Shown: positions 1 through 12,572, numbered from the stretch's first letter. The stretch is DNA of 64,000 nucleotides from Opitutia bacterium UBA4506 (GCA_002388665.1 DGMY01000077.1:104220-168219), one strand, 5' to 3'. The notes: generated by a model not told the origin, from the sequence alone. Numbers and translations are program-made.

Positions 1-1
1 C

Positions 2-2338
<2,337 letters not shown>

Positions 2339-2529
2339 TTCCGGGCAGAAATGATCTAGTGATTTCGACTGGGGGATGCCCGGGCAAATTGTCCGGTGCA
2401 TCCTTCAGTCTATCTGCGGGCGGGTATCGCGGCAGGTGGATTGGATTCCCGTTGAGTACGAGCGAACAGTTTCGTGAGCATGGCGAAGGGATGTTGAACC
2501 GTATCGTTTAATTTGAGACAAAAGGTCAT

Positions 2530-3321
2530 ATGCCAAATTGTCCGATACTGGTTATCCCGGATGTACACCAAGACTATGCTTTCTACGTCCGGTGTATGGC
2601 GCTCATCTCCGGGCGTGACATTGGCGAGGTCATCCTATTGGGAGATTTATTGGACGCGAAAACGGCCTCGGGAAAACTGATTTCGTCCGTTCGCTCGTTG
2701 CTGCATTCGGTGGACCGGTTATTCCACCGTTCTCAGATACCGGTGACCCTGCTTTGGGGGAACCACGATTGGAAGTATTGGGGCTTCCGGCGGAAGATCG
2801 AGGAGATTGGTAAAAAGGCGGAATCTCATTTCAAGTTTTTTGCGAACTACGACCTCTCGATTCAAACTACTGGGGTACTCACGGAGGAGATCGATGATAC
2901 AGGTCGGTGCCCGTTCGACCTCTGGAGTCGCGCAGAGTTGGTGACCGGTCGGTACGGGTGGTTGATTTCTCATGCGGGAGTTCACTCCAGTTTGTGGCCT
3001 GCGGGGGCTGATCTGGAGGACGGGGTAGGGCGGTTGAATACAGAAATGAAGCGCTTGGCAATGGATCCGTTTTCAGATTGGAAGAATCCGCTGCTAGGAG
3101 CCGGCCCGGCGAGAGGTGGTTCCGACGCCGTGGGGGGACCGCTCTGGCAAGATTTTCTCCAGGAGTTTACAGATGATCTGCCGTTCCCGCAGATCGTAGG
3201 GCATACGAGAACTCCGGAGGTTCTTCGAGAAGGGCGAAGCTACTGCTTGGACGCCTGCCAGCAGGTGTGCGGGATCCTCCACCCAGACAGCACCCTCGAG
3301 GTGGTGGAAGTGGGCATCTAG
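2530..3321 (+). CDS. Calcineurin-like metallophosphoesterase
   Basis: 263 residues with a complete metallophosphoesterase signature: PDVHQD (D11, H13), GDLLD (D39), GNHDW (N78, H79), SHAGVH (H148) and GHTRTP (H225). These are the residues that hold the two active-site metals in the calcineurin/Ser-Thr phosphatase-like fold. The ATG follows AAAGG with suitable spacing. No signal peptide or membrane segment is seen, so it is likely cytoplasmic. The substrate is not predictable; the layout is most like bacterial PrpA/ApaH-type small phosphatases, so protein phosphate or dinucleoside polyphosphate are options. It stands alone, 190 bp after the beta-galactosidase, and is followed by an imperfect inverted repeat. 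Confidence 0.85.
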   Translation: MPNCPILVIPDVHQDYAFYVRCMALISGRDIGEVILLGDLLDAKTASGKLISSVRSLLHSVDRLFHRSQIPVTLLWGNHDWKYWGFRRKIEEIGKKAESHFKFFANYDLSIQTTGVLTEEIDDTGRCPFDLWSRAELVTGRYGWLISHAGVHSSLWPAGADLEDGVGRLNTEMKRLAMDPFSDWKNPLLGAGPARGGSDAVGGPLWQDFLQEFTDDLPFPQIVGHTRTPEVLREGRSYCLDACQQVCGILHPDSTLEVVEVGI

Positions 3322-3349
3322 TTTCTATGCACGCCGCCTTGGCGGTCAT

Positions 3350-3493
3350 CCCAAGTAGCGCATGGCTTCAGCCTTGCTCCTTCTGGTGCGCTGGAGCGGT
3401 CTTGGAGACGCCGTACTTCCCTCCTCTCCGGCAGATCGGAAACCGGTACAACTGCAAGGGAAGCGCGAAGCCTGAAGGCATCGGCTACTTGGG
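3350..3493. repeat. Imperfect inverted-repeat (REP/MITE-like) element
   Basis: The 172-bp gap between the phosphoesterase and rmuC holds a long imperfect palindrome. The left arm begins CCCAAGTAGC (3350-3359) and goes on through GATGGCTTCAGCC-like bases. The right arm ends GCTACTTGGG (3484-3493), preceded by GCCTGAAGGCATC-like bases; about 25 bases of each arm pair with few mismatches. The centre holds further short hairpins. The shape suggests a small interspersed repeat or a transcription-end structure between convergent genes. I found no second copy in this window. Confidence 0.5.
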
Positions 3494-3494
3494 G

Positions 3495-4826
3495 TTATTC
3501 TTCGGATTGTAATGCTTGGTCGATCCGATCGGAATCTAAATCCTTTTTGGTTTTTAGGCCGAGTTCACGCATTTTTTGGATGGTGCGCACTGCGTTTCCT
3601 CGACCGCTCACCAGTTTGTTGACGGCACTGTCATGCGAGGATCGCGCTTGCTCAAGACGTTTCCCGATCTCGTCGAGATCCGAGGTGAACCCGACGAATT
3701 TGTCGTAGAGTTCGCCGCCAAGCCGTGCGATCTCGAGGGCGTTTCGATTCTGTTTATCCTGACGCCAAATGGAAGCTACGGTCTTGAGGGTTGCGAGTAG
3801 GGTGGTTGGAGTTACCAGGACGATCTTCCTCGCAAAGGCGTAGTCGAAAAGAGATGGATCCTCACGGAGGGCTTCGATGAAAGCCGGTTCTATGGGAACG
3901 AAGAGTAGCACGATCTCGGGTGAGCGTAGTTTCTCGATCGAATCGTAGCGCTTACCCGATAGACCGTCGATGTGGGAGCGCAAGGAGGCCAGATGATCTT
4001 TGAGTGCCGCCTTTCGCTCCGGCTCGTCAGCTGCTTCATTGACCCGCAGGTAGGCAGTGAGGGATACCTTGGCATCGATAATCAGATGCTTCTCTTCCGG
4101 GAGATAGACGATGACGTCAGGTTGCAGGCGGCTACCGTCTTGAGTATGGCTTTCTTGGACCCGGTACTCCTCTCCTTTTTGCAGGCCGGAAGATTCCAAA
4201 ACCTTCTCAAGGATAAATTCGCCCCACATCCCCTGGGTCTTCTGCCCTTGGAGGGCCCGTGTCAGATTGCGGGCCTCCTCAGACATATGAACACTCGTTT
4301 GGCGTAGATTTTCCAGCTGAGTTTTAAACTCGGTCTGGTGACTGATCCCTTGTTCCTTGAGGTCGAGAACCGACTTTTGGAAATCCGTGAGTTTCTGGCT
4401 TACCGGTTGCAGGATCTGACCGATTTTCTCTTCCTGGAGGGCGGTAACCCGCTTCGAATTGTCGTGGAGAATTCGGTTGGCGAGATTCTCAAACTCCTTT
4501 GTCAGCCGGACTGCCTCTTCTTCCCGCTGGCCTTGGTACTCTTCGAGCCGCTTTCGTGCATTGAGTAGATCTGCCTCGAGAGATGAAACCCGTTCGCTGA
4601 GAGTGAGAATTCTCGATTGTTGATCCCGACCCTGACGCTGCTCCTCATCAAGCCGTTGCTGGCGATCGTTTAATTGGGTTTCCGAGCGCAGTGCCTCATC
4701 TTTCCAATGGGAGAGTTCTTCTTCGAGGGCGGGATCTCTGCGCGAGATTGATTTGCCGACGAAGAACATGGCGATGGCGAGACCAGCCATGACGAAGAGG
4801 ATGAGGATCACATAGATCGGTTCCAT
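3495..4826 (-). CDS. rmuC: DNA recombination protein RmuC
   Basis: About 443 residues from ATG 4826; a GTG at 4853 would add nine. A single N-terminal membrane segment is followed by a long, charged coiled coil (about residues 30-170) and then the conserved RmuC core. The core contains the GMWGEFILEKVLESSGL block and HLIIDAKVSLTAYLRV, which belongs to the restriction-endonuclease-like nuclease fold found in this family. RmuC limits inversion of short inverted repeats in E. coli; its exact biochemistry is unsettled. Length and order match the family. The gene converges on the metallophosphoesterase and ends beside an inverted-repeat element. Confidence 0.92.
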   Translation of the reverse strand: MEPIYVILILFVMAGLAIAMFFVGKSISRRDPALEEELSHWKDEALRSETQLNDRQQRLDEEQRQGRDQQSRILTLSERVSSLEADLLNARKRLEEYQGQREEEAVRLTKEFENLANRILHDNSKRVTALQEEKIGQILQPVSQKLTDFQKSVLDLKEQGISHQTEFKTQLENLRQTSVHMSEEARNLTRALQGQKTQGMWGEFILEKVLESSGLQKGEEYRVQESHTQDGSRLQPDVIVYLPEEKHLIIDAKVSLTAYLRVNEAADEPERKAALKDHLASLRSHIDGLSGKRYDSIEKLRSPEIVLLFVPIEPAFIEALREDPSLFDYAFARKIVLVTPTTLLATLKTVASIWRQDKQNRNALEIARLGGELYDKFVGFTSDLDEIGKRLEQARSSHDSAVNKLVSGRGNAVRTIQKMRELGLKTKKDLDSDRIDQALQSEE

Positions 4827-4918
4827 TTCGAATTGGGAAAAGATCCGGGCCACGCACGAATCGCCCCCCGGAAGATTGAATGAAAATCTAAATCCAGCGC
4901 TGCGGTGCAGTCACGAGC

Positions 4919-5404
4919 TTACATATCGTGTGCGACTGCCATATTGCGCAGAGCAGTCGAGAACGCGATTGTTGTACTAATCATCGCATCCAGGACAACG
5001 ACGGCCGCGACAATCCATTGATAGAATAGCGGCGATTCTCCGGTCTGGGTAATGTGATAGGTGATCAGTGCGGTCGCAGCGATTACCCCAACTATGGCGA
5101 TGAACAGATCGAGCACAAAACGCCCCAAGCGGATGTCGGCCCCTTTTAGAATTTCGATTACGAAGACGACCAGCGCAAACACGATCATCGTGTAGTTCAA
5201 CGTGACGCCCTGCATGCGAGCAGGTAGGTATTCGACCAATACCGCAGAGGCAATCAACAGGAAGGTCCAAGGGCAGACTCGGAGAAACCGGTAAGTTCCC
5301 TTGCAGAGGCGTTTGAAGCTAAATTTGCCTTTCGGATTATTCGAACGGGAAAGGTGTGCTCCTCCTCCAAGGACGCTGGGATCGCTGTGGTCGTGCTCGC
5401 TCAT
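4919..5404 (-). CDS. Small four-helix membrane protein of unknown function
   Basis: 161 residues. A polar N-terminal tail of about 40 residues is followed by four hydrophobic segments: one from CPWTFLLIASAVLV, one from MIVFALVVFVIEIL, one from FIAIVGVIAATALI, and one from WIVAAVVVLDAMIS. I do not recognise the family. The gene is read in the same direction as rmuC and lies about 90 bp upstream of it, so the two may share a transcript. No catalytic motif is visible. A structural or small-molecule-binding membrane role is as far as the sequence allows. Confidence 0.7.
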   Translation of the reverse strand: MSEHDHSDPSVLGGGAHLSRSNNPKGKFSFKRLCKGTYRFLRVCPWTFLLIASAVLVEYLPARMQGVTLNYTMIVFALVVFVIEILKGADIRLGRFVLDLFIAIVGVIAATALITYHITQTGESPLFYQWIVAAVVVLDAMISTTIAFSTALRNMAVAHDM

Positions 5405-5613
5405 GGGTGTGTGTCTAGTTTATCTGTTCGAAAATTTCGAGACGATAGTGTTCTGAAATCGTTAATTAACGGAAACGTTTGCCAGTCGAATTGACGCATG
5501 CTCATTGCCCGGCGAGTCAGGGGGACTTCGGTGCGATCCCGTTTCCTGGGAGAATCTTTCGATTCTTAGCGAATTCCTCTTTTCAGAATGAATCGGTTCA
5601 ATCATCTTGAGGC

Positions 5614-6234
5614 ATGAGGTTTTTGAGAAATCATTGGTTCGATGTTGGGATGATTCTCGGGGCCTTTCTCGTGGGATACCTGCTCTGGTCGCGGCCTGTT
5701 GGTATTGAACTTCTACTTTGGTTGAGCTTGCTGTCGCTCTTTATCCATCAGGTCGAAGAATACCGTTTTCCCGGTTATTTCCCCGGGATGATCAATTCCT
5801 GGCTTTTTTCGAGCCAGCGGCCCGAGCGCTACCCATTGAATTCACAAACCTCTCTGGTCGTGAACGTTGGCGTGGGATGGTGCAGCTATTTCTTGGCTGC
5901 ACTGTTTGGGACGGATTGTCTCTGGCTGGCGATCGCGACGATCCTCGTATCGGTGGGCAATATTTTTGCCCATACGTTCGTGTTTAACCGAAAAGGGAAG
6001 ACTCATTACAATCCGGGACTACTGACCTCCCTAGTCCTCTTCCTCCCGATTGCAGTCCTCTTTTTTACGACAATCATCCGCGAGGAACGGGCTTCACTGG
6101 TAGATTGGATTGTAGGGATCGTGCTGGGATTTGTCCTGAATTACATCGGCATCGTTAAGCTGATTGATTGGATGAAGAACGAGGACTCACCCTATGTGTT
6201 TCCCGTTCGTTGTATGCCTCCGGACCGGAAGTAG
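5614..6234 (+). CDS. HXXEE-domain membrane protein
   Basis: 206 residues with about six hydrophobic helices. The hallmark is HQVEE (about residues 46-50, just before YRFPG), the H-x-x-E-E motif that names the family, in the second helix. A later NIFAHTFVFN segment carries a further conserved-looking His. Proteins of this family are integral membrane proteins of unknown biochemistry. The start ATG (5614) follows GAGGC. The gene stands alone between oppositely oriented neighbours. The family call rests on the motif and overall shape; the role in the cell is unknown. Confidence 0.72.
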   Translation: MRFLRNHWFDVGMILGAFLVGYLLWSRPVGIELLLWLSLLSLFIHQVEEYRFPGYFPGMINSWLFSSQRPERYPLNSQTSLVVNVGVGWCSYFLAALFGTDCLWLAIATILVSVGNIFAHTFVFNRKGKTHYNPGLLTSLVLFLPIAVLFFTTIIREERASLVDWIVGIVLGFVLNYIGIVKLIDWMKNEDSPYVFPVRCMPPDRK

Positions 6235-6376
6235 TCGCCCCCCCGGGCTCTGGGCGAATGGCGAGGGTCCTCGAGTTTGAGCTCGGAGCTTGGAAGGCCT
6301 CTCTATTTTGAGAGGGTGGGGATTGCCGATCCGCGGAAAGAATGAAGTCCCCGCTCCGGGGGAAGGGTCGGCTGAA

Positions 6377-6781
6377 TTAGCGGTTCGACCAGCGAACTTT
6401 CATTCGCGTTTCCGGCGCATCAGTACCGTCGACCGGAACGAACACGAAATCGAATCCGTCGTCTACGGTCTGGATGGGGATGTTTTGACCGTCGATGTTG
6501 ACCTGGTCAACGGTCTCGAGGTCGGCATTGATACCACCCTCAATGAAATCGCGTAGATCCAGGGTCATCTCGTTGCCATCCCGGCTGAAAGTAACGGACT
6601 CCTTGGCAAAAGCGAAGGTTCCCATCGGGTTCTCCTTGCTCTCGGAGGCGGTCCACTCGGAGTAGCCCGATTTCGACATCGTAATGATCGAAGCACGTGG
6701 TGTTTCGACGGTGATTGTTCTCACCTGATTGGGAGCCAAATGAATGGCGAGCATCAAAAGTACGGGAAGAAAAGTGCTCAT
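6377..6781 (-). CDS. Small secreted protein of unknown function, last gene of the secA run
   Basis: 134 residues beginning with a short hydrophobic stretch (FLPVLLMLAIHLA), which reads as a signal peptide with cleavage near residue 17-20. The mature part is mostly beta-prone and polar, with no motif I recognise. It lies 41 bp downstream of the SUI1-like gene and in the same direction, so it could be the last cistron of the UXS-secA-SUI1 run. The function cannot be stated; a periplasmic or outer-surface location is inferred from the leader only. Confidence 0.6.
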   Translation of the reverse strand: MSTFLPVLLMLAIHLAPNQVRTITVETPRASIITMSKSGYSEWTASESKENPMGTFAFAKESVTFSRDGNEMTLDLRDFIEGGINADLETVDQVNIDGQNIPIQTVDDGFDFVFVPVDGTDAPETRMKVRWSNR

Positions 6782-6822
6782 ACTGCCTTTCGGGTAGGTG
6801 GGGGATTCCTTACCAGCTGGGA

Positions 6823-7218
6823 TCAGCCGCCCGCACGGACTGGACGGAAACCTTTGTCAGTCAAAAATTCCTCGGCCTGGTCGCGGCAGTCGCCTTGGAG
6901 TTGGAAGCCATCGTCGATGGGTACCCCACCCGTGCCGAGCTTCTTTTTGAGGCCGTGAAGCAAATCTTCGCGCGAGTAGCGATCGAGAGTTCGCAGTCCC
7001 CGAAGAGTCGTCACGGTCTTTCCCCCGCGGCCTGATTTTTCGCGCCGGATCTCCACCCGCATTCCAGGCTTCCTGGCAGCCTTTGCCGTGGGCGGTGTCG
7101 AGGGCTTCGGCGGTGTACTGGCTTCTGGCAAACCCGTGGAGTCGAGAGATCCAAAAGGGTTCTCGTTGGTGAGGAACCCCTGCGATTCGGTCGATACCTT
7201 GTGCTTTTTACGCCCCAT
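6823..7218 (-). CDS. SUI1/YciH-family translation factor homologue
   Basis: 131 residues. The N-terminal 50 residues are low-complexity and Pro/Ala/Thr-rich. The C-terminal 80 residues form a SUI1 (eIF1-like) domain, with RREKSGRGGKTVTTLRGL, then LKKKLGTGG and a QGDCRDQ block, as in YciH and archaeal aIF1. eIF1 discriminates start codons in eukaryotes; E. coli YciH influences initiation fidelity under stress, but the bacterial role is not settled. The gene starts 18 bp after secA and is probably co-transcribed with it. The disordered N-terminal tail is longer than in YciH. Confidence 0.88.
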   Translation of the reverse strand: MGRKKHKVSTESQGFLTNENPFGSLDSTGLPEASTPPKPSTPPTAKAARKPGMRVEIRREKSGRGGKTVTTLRGLRTLDRYSREDLLHGLKKKLGTGGVPIDDGFQLQGDCRDQAEEFLTDKGFRPVRAGG

Positions 7219-7236
7219 TGCTTCTACCCGTGCAGC

Positions 7237-10200
7237 TTACTTTTTGGCCTCTTTCACAAGCTCCCAGCCCTCGCTTTTCAAAAGTAGCTCAGCTTTCTTG
7301 AACTTCATCTCTTGCACCTCGCTGCCCTTGCGGATCTTGACGGTTTCGTTGCGGCCGATTTTCGGCAACTCACGACGGACGGTGACCTTGGGTAGAGGCG
7401 GGGCTGGCTTTCTCGTATGAGGCGCCTGTGCGGCCTGTCCCGGTTGACCAGCCTTGGCAGCACGCGCAGCCTGAGCGAGGATGGATTCGTCCGAATCGGC
7501 TGGCCCCTGGGTGGTTGCTTTGCTTTGAAGGCGTGCAAGCATCTGTTGGAACGCCTGCATGTTCGTCGCTGTGCGGAAGAGTCCGGTACAAATTTCGTTG
7601 CGAAGGTTTTCCATCATCTCCTGGAAGTAGACGAACGCTTCGCTCTTGTACTCGTTGAGAGGATCCTTCTGGCCGTAACTGCGGAGACTTACACTCCGGT
7701 TCAGCTCCTCCATCTCGGTGAGGTGGTCTTGCCACAGGCGGTCGATCGAGCGGATGACGACATAGCGTGAGAGACGCTTCAACTCGTCTTCACCCTCGAG
7801 GCCAGCGCGCTGGTTGAAGGCATCGCGAATCCGCAGGACCAAGTCCTTGCCGAGTTTTTCTGAATCATTGAAATCCATCTCCTCGGCCTTGATGCCGATG
7901 GGGAAGTGGTAGTTGAGCCAGTTGACGAAAGTTTCGACCTCGCCAGTATCGGCTTCCCCTTTTGAACCGGGGGCGACCACAGTTTCGAGACGTTCGAAGA
8001 TTTCCTCTTCAATCATCTCAAATGCGATCTCGGACGGATCTTCGGAGTGAATGGCCCCATTGCGCAGTTCGTAAATGATCTCGCGCTGGTTGTTGAGGAC
8101 ATCATCGAACTGCAGGCGTCGCTTGCGGATCGAATAGTTGCGCTGCTCGATCTTCTTTTGGGCATTCTCGATAGACCAATTCAAGGTCGAGTGAGAGAGC
8201 TCTTCTTCATCGCCCAAGGATTTTTCGAGGATTCGAGAGAGAGGGCCCTGGTTGGCGAAGAGCCGCATCAGGTCATCCTCGAGGGATACGAAAAACTTGC
8301 TGGTACCTGGATCGCCCTGACGAGCACAGCGTCCGCGTAGCTGGCGGTCGATCCGTCGGGATTCGTGCCGCTCGGTGCCGATCACATAGAGACCGCCCTT
8401 TTCTTTAACACCCTCACCGAGTTTGATGTCGGTACCACGTCCAGCCATGTTGGTTGCGATGGTGACTGCGCCTGGATGCCCCGCTTGGGAGACGATTTCC
8501 GCTTCTTGCTCGTGGAATTTGGCGTTCAGGACACTGTGTGGAATCGAAGCCCGTTTTAGCATGCGGCTGAGAACCTCGGAAGCTTCAACGGAAGCGGTAC
8601 CGACCAGAACCGGTTGCCCATTTTGGTGGGCGGTCTGGATCTCCTTGATGACCGCGTTGTATTTCGCCCGCCGGGTTTTGTAGACCACATCGTTGATGTC
8701 GATCCGCTTGCAGGGGACGTGGGTCGGGATGACCATGACGTCGGTGCGATAAATCTCGTGGAATTCACCAGCCTCAGTCTCGGCGGTACCGGTCATTCCG
8801 CTCAACTTCGTGTAGAGGCGGAAGTAGTTTTGAAGGGTTACGGAGGCGTAGGTTTTGGTCTCTTTCTCGATCTTGACGCCTTCTTTCGCCTCCACCGCGG
8901 CATGCAGGCCGTCGCTCCATCGCCGGCCGGGCATAAGCCGTCCGGTGTTTTCGTCCACGATCATTACCTTGCCCTCTTGGACAACGTACTCGGTATCGCG
9001 TTCGTAGAGGCAATAGGCGCGGAGAAGCTGGCTGATGCAGTGCATCTCTTCACTGACCCGCTCGTAGTTCTGTTGCGCTTCTTCTTTGGCCTTTTTCTTC
9101 GCTTCTTCGTCCATCTCCTTATTGGCCTCAATCTCCATAAACAGAGTGGGCAAATCGGGTAGGACAAAGGCGTCGGCGTTATCAGGGTGCAACAAATTGC
9201 GGCCTTTCTCGGTCAGGTCGGCCTGATGCTGCTTCTCATCAACGACGAAGAACAACTGCTCCTTGAGGTGGTACCTCTTGGTTTTGTTCATGTCGTTGTT
9301 CATCTCGAGATCAAATTTCTCGAACCGCTTGCGGGTTGCAGGCGTCTCCATCAAGCGGAGGAACTGCTTGTTCTTCGGCGCACCCTCGTGGACGAGGAAC
9401 AACTTCGAAATGGTCTCATCGGAATCGTCGCCCGCTTCGAGCCGTTTTTTAGCGTCGGAGACCAGTTCGTTGCACAGCCGTTGCTGGGCCCGGGCGAGAC
9501 TTTCGATTCCCGGTTTCAATTCATTGAACGGCATCGGGCGTTCTTCCTGAGACGGCCCCGAGATGATGAGAGGCGTACGGGCTTCATCGATCAGAATCGA
9601 GTCCGCTTCGTCAATCATGCAGAAGAAGTGTTCCCGCTGGACCTGGTCCTCTGCACGTGTGGCCATGCCATTGTCGCGGAGATAATCGAAACCGAACTCT
9701 GAGGCCGTTCCGTAGGTAATGTCCTTCCCGTAGGCTTCGCGGCGTGAGGCGGGATCCATCCCGTTTTGCAGGCAGGCTACAGAAACTCCCAAGAAGGAAT
9801 ACAGGTGGCCCATCCACTCGGAGTCCCGGCGGGCGAGGTAGTCGTTGACCGTGGCGAGCTGGCAGTTTTTGCCACTGAGCGCGTTCAGGTAAAGTGGGAG
9901 GGTCGCGGTAAGAGTTTTCCCTTCCCCGGTTGCCATTTCACAGATGTAGCCGCGGTGCATTGCAATGCCACCCATGAGCTGGACATCAAAGTGAACCATT
10001 TGCCATGGGAGGTCGTGACCGCAGACGGAAACTGATTGTCCACAGAGCCGTCGCGCAGCATTTTTCGCGGTAGCAAAAGCTTCGGGCAGGAGCGAATCGA
10101 GTGATTCTCCCTCCTGGTGGCGCTTTTTAAACTCCTCGGTTTTGGCTTGGAGCTGTTCGTCGGAGAGTGACTGGTATTCCTCCTCAAAAGCGTTGATTCG

Positions 10201-10278
10201 ATTGATGATCGTTTGGCTTTTGCGACGAAATTTTCGGTAGTGACGACCGGCCAGGGATTTGAAAACGAGTGAAATCAT
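7237..10278 (-). CDS. secA: Preprotein translocase ATPase SecA
   Basis: 1013 residues, against about 900 in E. coli. SecA drives proteins through SecYEG with ATP. Walker A is in [15 protein letters not shown], Walker B in [16 protein letters not shown], and the second helicase domain has [13 protein letters not shown] with [13 protein letters not shown]. The extra length comes mostly from a charged insertion in the first half (roughly residues 240-410), rich in Lys, Glu and Ala. The C-terminus keeps the approach to the metal-binding tail (PKIGRNE) but has no C-x-C-x8-C-H zinc motif; instead it reads [19 protein letters not shown]. The gene lies 27 bp after the UXS gene. Confidence 0.97.
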   Translation of the reverse strand: MISLVFKSLAGRHYRKFRRKSQTIINRINAFEEEYQSLSDEQLQAKTEEFKKRHQEGESLDSLLPEAFATAKNAARRLCGQSVSVCGHDLPWQMVHFDVQLMGGIAMHRGYICEMATGEGKTLTATLPLYLNALSGKNCQLATVNDYLARRDSEWMGHLYSFLGVSVACLQNGMDPASRREAYGKDITYGTASEFGFDYLRDNGMATRAEDQVQREHFFCMIDEADSILIDEARTPLIISGPSQEERPMPFNELKPGIESLARAQQRLCNELVSDAKKRLEAGDDSDETISKLFLVHEGAPKNKQFLRLMETPATRKRFEKFDLEMNNDMNKTKRYHLKEQLFFVVDEKQHQADLTEKGRNLLHPDNADAFVLPDLPTLFMEIEANKEMDEEAKKKAKEEAQQNYERVSEEMHCISQLLRAYCLYERDTEYVVQEGKVMIVDENTGRLMPGRRWSDGLHAAVEAKEGVKIEKETKTYASVTLQNYFRLYTKLSGMTGTAETEAGEFHEIYRTDVMVIPTHVPCKRIDINDVVYKTRRAKYNAVIKEIQTAHQNGQPVLVGTASVEASEVLSRMLKRASIPHSVLNAKFHEQEAEIVSQAGHPGAVTIATNMAGRGTDIKLGEGVKEKGGLYVIGTERHESRRIDRQLRGRCARQGDPGTSKFFVSLEDDLMRLFANQGPLSRILEKSLGDEEELSHSTLNWSIENAQKKIEQRNYSIRKRRLQFDDVLNNQREIIYELRNGAIHSEDPSEIAFEMIEEEIFERLETVVAPGSKGEADTGEVETFVNWLNYHFPIGIKAEEMDFNDSEKLGKDLVLRIRDAFNQRAGLEGEDELKRLSRYVVIRSIDRLWQDHLTEMEELNRSVSLRSYGQKDPLNEYKSEAFVYFQEMMENLRNEICTGLFRTATNMQAFQQMLARLQSKATTQGPADSDESILAQAARAAKAGQPGQAAQAPHTRKPAPPLPKVTVRRELPKIGRNETVKIRKGSEVQEMKFKKAELLLKSEGWELVKEAKK

Positions 10279-10305
10279 GAATGAGTCTTCGGTTGCAGGT
10301 CCTCT

Positions 10306-11244
10306 TTAGGATTTTTGCGAGAGGAGCTTATCGAAATAGGCGATGGTTTTGGTCAGGCCTTCTTTTAATTGGATCGTTGGTTCCCAGCCCAGCTTTTCAC
10401 GGGCGATATCGATGATGGGCTTGCGCTGCATCGGGTCGTCGGCAGGAAGGGGCTGTTGAATGAGTTTGGAATTGCAGTTCGTCAGCTCGATGACCAGCTC
10501 TGCGAGTTCCCGGATCGTAAACTCAGTAGGATTGCCGATATTCACCGGCCCGGTGATCTCGTCCTGATTCATCAGGAGGAGAAAACCGTTGATCAGGTCG
10601 TCGACATAGCAGAACGAACGGGTTTGCTGGCCGTCACCGTAGATCGTGATGTCCTGCCCCTGTAGTGCTTGCACGATAAAGTTGGATACGACCCGACCAT
10701 CGTTGGGCAACATCCGGGGGCCGTAGGTGTTGAAAATACGGACCACACGAATATCGACTCCATTTTGACGATGGTAGTCGAAGAAGAGGGTTTCAGCGCA
10801 GCGCTTGCCTTCGTCGTAGCAAGCCCGTGGACCGATTGGGTTTACATTGCCCCGGTAGGATTCCGGCTGCGGATGCACCGTGGGGTCCCCGTACACTTCG
10901 GAGGTAGACGCCTGGAAAATCCGGGCATTGACTCGCTTCGCCAGTCCCAGGGAGTTGATGGCCCCCATCACTGAGGTTTTGACCGTCTTGATCGGGTTGT
11001 GCTGATAGTGTACCGGAGAGGCGGGGCAGGCTAGGTTGAAGATCTGATCGACTTCGTATTTAAAGGGATCTACGACATCGTGACGAACTTCCTCAAAGTA
11101 GGGATGCTGCCGGAGATGGCTGATATTCTGCTTTCGTCCGGTGAAATAATTATCAAGACAGATGACCTCGTCGCCGCGCTCGAGCAGGCGCTCGCAAAGA
11201 TGACTGCCGAGAAAGCCGGCTCCTCCAGTAACAAGAACTCTCAT
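10306..11244 (-). CDS. uxs: UDP-glucuronate decarboxylase (UDP-xylose synthase)
   Basis: 312 residues of the extended short-chain dehydrogenase fold. Visible are the NAD-binding [10 protein letters not shown] at the N-terminus, the catalytic STSEVYG, and Y-D-E-G-K (the YxxxK pair). The sequence around [12 protein letters not shown] and [16 protein letters not shown] is characteristic of UXS rather than GalE or dTDP-glucose dehydratase. It converts UDP-glucuronate to UDP-xylose for envelope polysaccharides. The gene is upstream of secA with only 27 bp between, so the two probably share a transcript despite unrelated roles. Confidence 0.9.
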   Translation of the reverse strand: MRVLVTGGAGFLGSHLCERLLERGDEVICLDNYFTGRKQNISHLRQHPYFEEVRHDVVDPFKYEVDQIFNLACPASPVHYQHNPIKTVKTSVMGAINSLGLAKRVNARIFQASTSEVYGDPTVHPQPESYRGNVNPIGPRACYDEGKRCAETLFFDYHRQNGVDIRVVRIFNTYGPRMLPNDGRVVSNFIVQALQGQDITIYGDGQQTRSFCYVDDLINGFLLLMNQDEITGPVNIGNPTEFTIRELAELVIELTNCNSKLIQQPLPADDPMQRKPIIDIAREKLGWEPTIQLKEGLTKTIAYFDKLLSQKS

Positions 11245-11495
11245 AGTGATTCGTAAAAAGATCCAGCTAAGCGGGTTTTGCCCGGCGTTTCAATCCCTAG
11301 TCAGGAATTTCTGAAGGGGGAAGGGCGGACGGTCAGGATGGGGGAATCGCCTTGGATTTAGCCAATTTACGGGTCGGGAGAGGGGGGTGCCTCGCGGCGT
11401 GACCCGAAGAAACACCGGACTGGTTCAGGATTCCGTGATCGGGGCCGTTGCGCTTAAAGTGACGCAGGATGTCGGCCAGCAAATTCGTTCGAGGG

Positions 11496-12572
11496 TTAAT
11501 CCTCCACGGAGACCGATCCAGTTACCCCGCGGAAGCCTTTGATGATCTGATTACTTCCCGGAGAGCCGGCATGATAATGGTATCCACGGATTTCATCGTA
11601 GTGCCCGCCGCATTCGTCGAGCCCTTCGGGTGGGTTGCCCGCTTCGTCCAGATAGGCATAAAGCCCAAATCCGTCGAGAATGTAACCGATCATCGGGGCG
11701 TGACCGTCCTCTTGGGCGATCTCCTTGGTCTCTCCGGTGGCAGCGTGATAGTGATACCCTTCAAACGGGTTGATATGGCCGCCGGCGTCGTCGAACGGAG
11801 CCAGAGTGTGGGCTGCGAGGATCGCGGCAACCGGGGCTGGTGGATCGAAATTAACGCCGTTGAATGCGAGCCCGATACCGCCTTGGCCTGCGCCGCCGCC
11901 AGCTCGGGGAGGCGGGCCGTGATCGTGGGTGTGGGCGCCGTGACCGTGGTCGTGAGCACCTGCTTCGTTTTGAGGGGGAGGACCCTGTCGGTTGGCATTG
12001 CCCAGCAATTGAGGCTTCGCGTGGTAGGTGGGAACCACCGGGATGATGTAGGTGGTCACTTTCTCGGCGACCCATTCCGGTTGGCCCTCAACTACGTAGT
12101 TGTTGTACTGAGGGTCTACGTCAGGCCGGGCTGCTGCTTGGAAGGCTTCGAGTGTGTCGGTGATTCGGACTGACCCGTCGTCTCGGTATAGTTTCCATGC
12201 GGGGTCGTTGTAGAATTCAGCAATGTTTTTGATGAACGGTCCATCGACGTCATACACTTCCCCCTCGCTGAGCCAAATGCCACCGGCTTCTTTGCCGTCG
12301 GTAATCGTTTTCGGTGCCCAGGGGCCCATTTCGTGTTCTACGGGTTTCGAGTAGGTCCGAATGACGTAGCACATCGCTGTGGAGCCGTCCGATAACTCGC
12401 GCTTTTCCTTCGTGATCTCGCCGATGAGGGCTTCGGACATAAAATACGAGGGATCGACGGCGACGACTCGTTCGCCTTGTGAGGGCTCGGGCCCGGCGTT
12501 TAGCAAGGGAGGGAAGACACCCATCATTGCGAGGCCGAGTAGAGGCAGCGGGCGGTAGGAGAAGAGTTTCAT
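11496..12572 (-). CDS. Secreted YHYH-domain protein with His-rich linker
   Basis: 358 residues with a signal peptide ending near LLNAG. The C-terminal half carries two YHYHA motifs (GYHYHAATG and GYHYHAGSP), the signature of the YHYH domain family. Between the halves lies a linker very rich in His, Gly and Asp (HDHGHGAHTHDHG region), which looks able to bind metal ions. YHYH proteins are widespread in marine and environmental bacteria, but no biochemical role is established. It lies 18 bp downstream of another small secreted protein and likely shares its transcript. Periplasmic or extracellular location is inferred. Confidence 0.82.
   Translation of the reverse strand: MKLFSYRPLPLLGLAMMGVFPPLLNAGPEPSQGERVVAVDPSYFMSEALIGEITKEKRELSDGSTAMCYVIRTYSKPVEHEMGPWAPKTITDGKEAGGIWLSEGEVYDVDGPFIKNIAEFYNDPAWKLYRDDGSVRITDTLEAFQAAARPDVDPQYNNYVVEGQPEWVAEKVTTYIIPVVPTYHAKPQLLGNANRQGPPPQNEAGAHDHGHGAHTHDHGPPPRAGGGAGQGGIGLAFNGVNFDPPAPVAAILAAHTLAPFDDAGGHINPFEGYHYHAATGETKEIAQEDGHAPMIGYILDGFGLYAYLDEAGNPPEGLDECGGHYDEIRGYHYHAGSPGSNQIIKGFRGVTGSVSVED

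Noticed and set aside
11469..12173. 234-codon plus-strand frame opposite the YHYH gene
   Set aside because: Antisense shadow; the minus-strand frame has a signal peptide and two YHYHA motifs.
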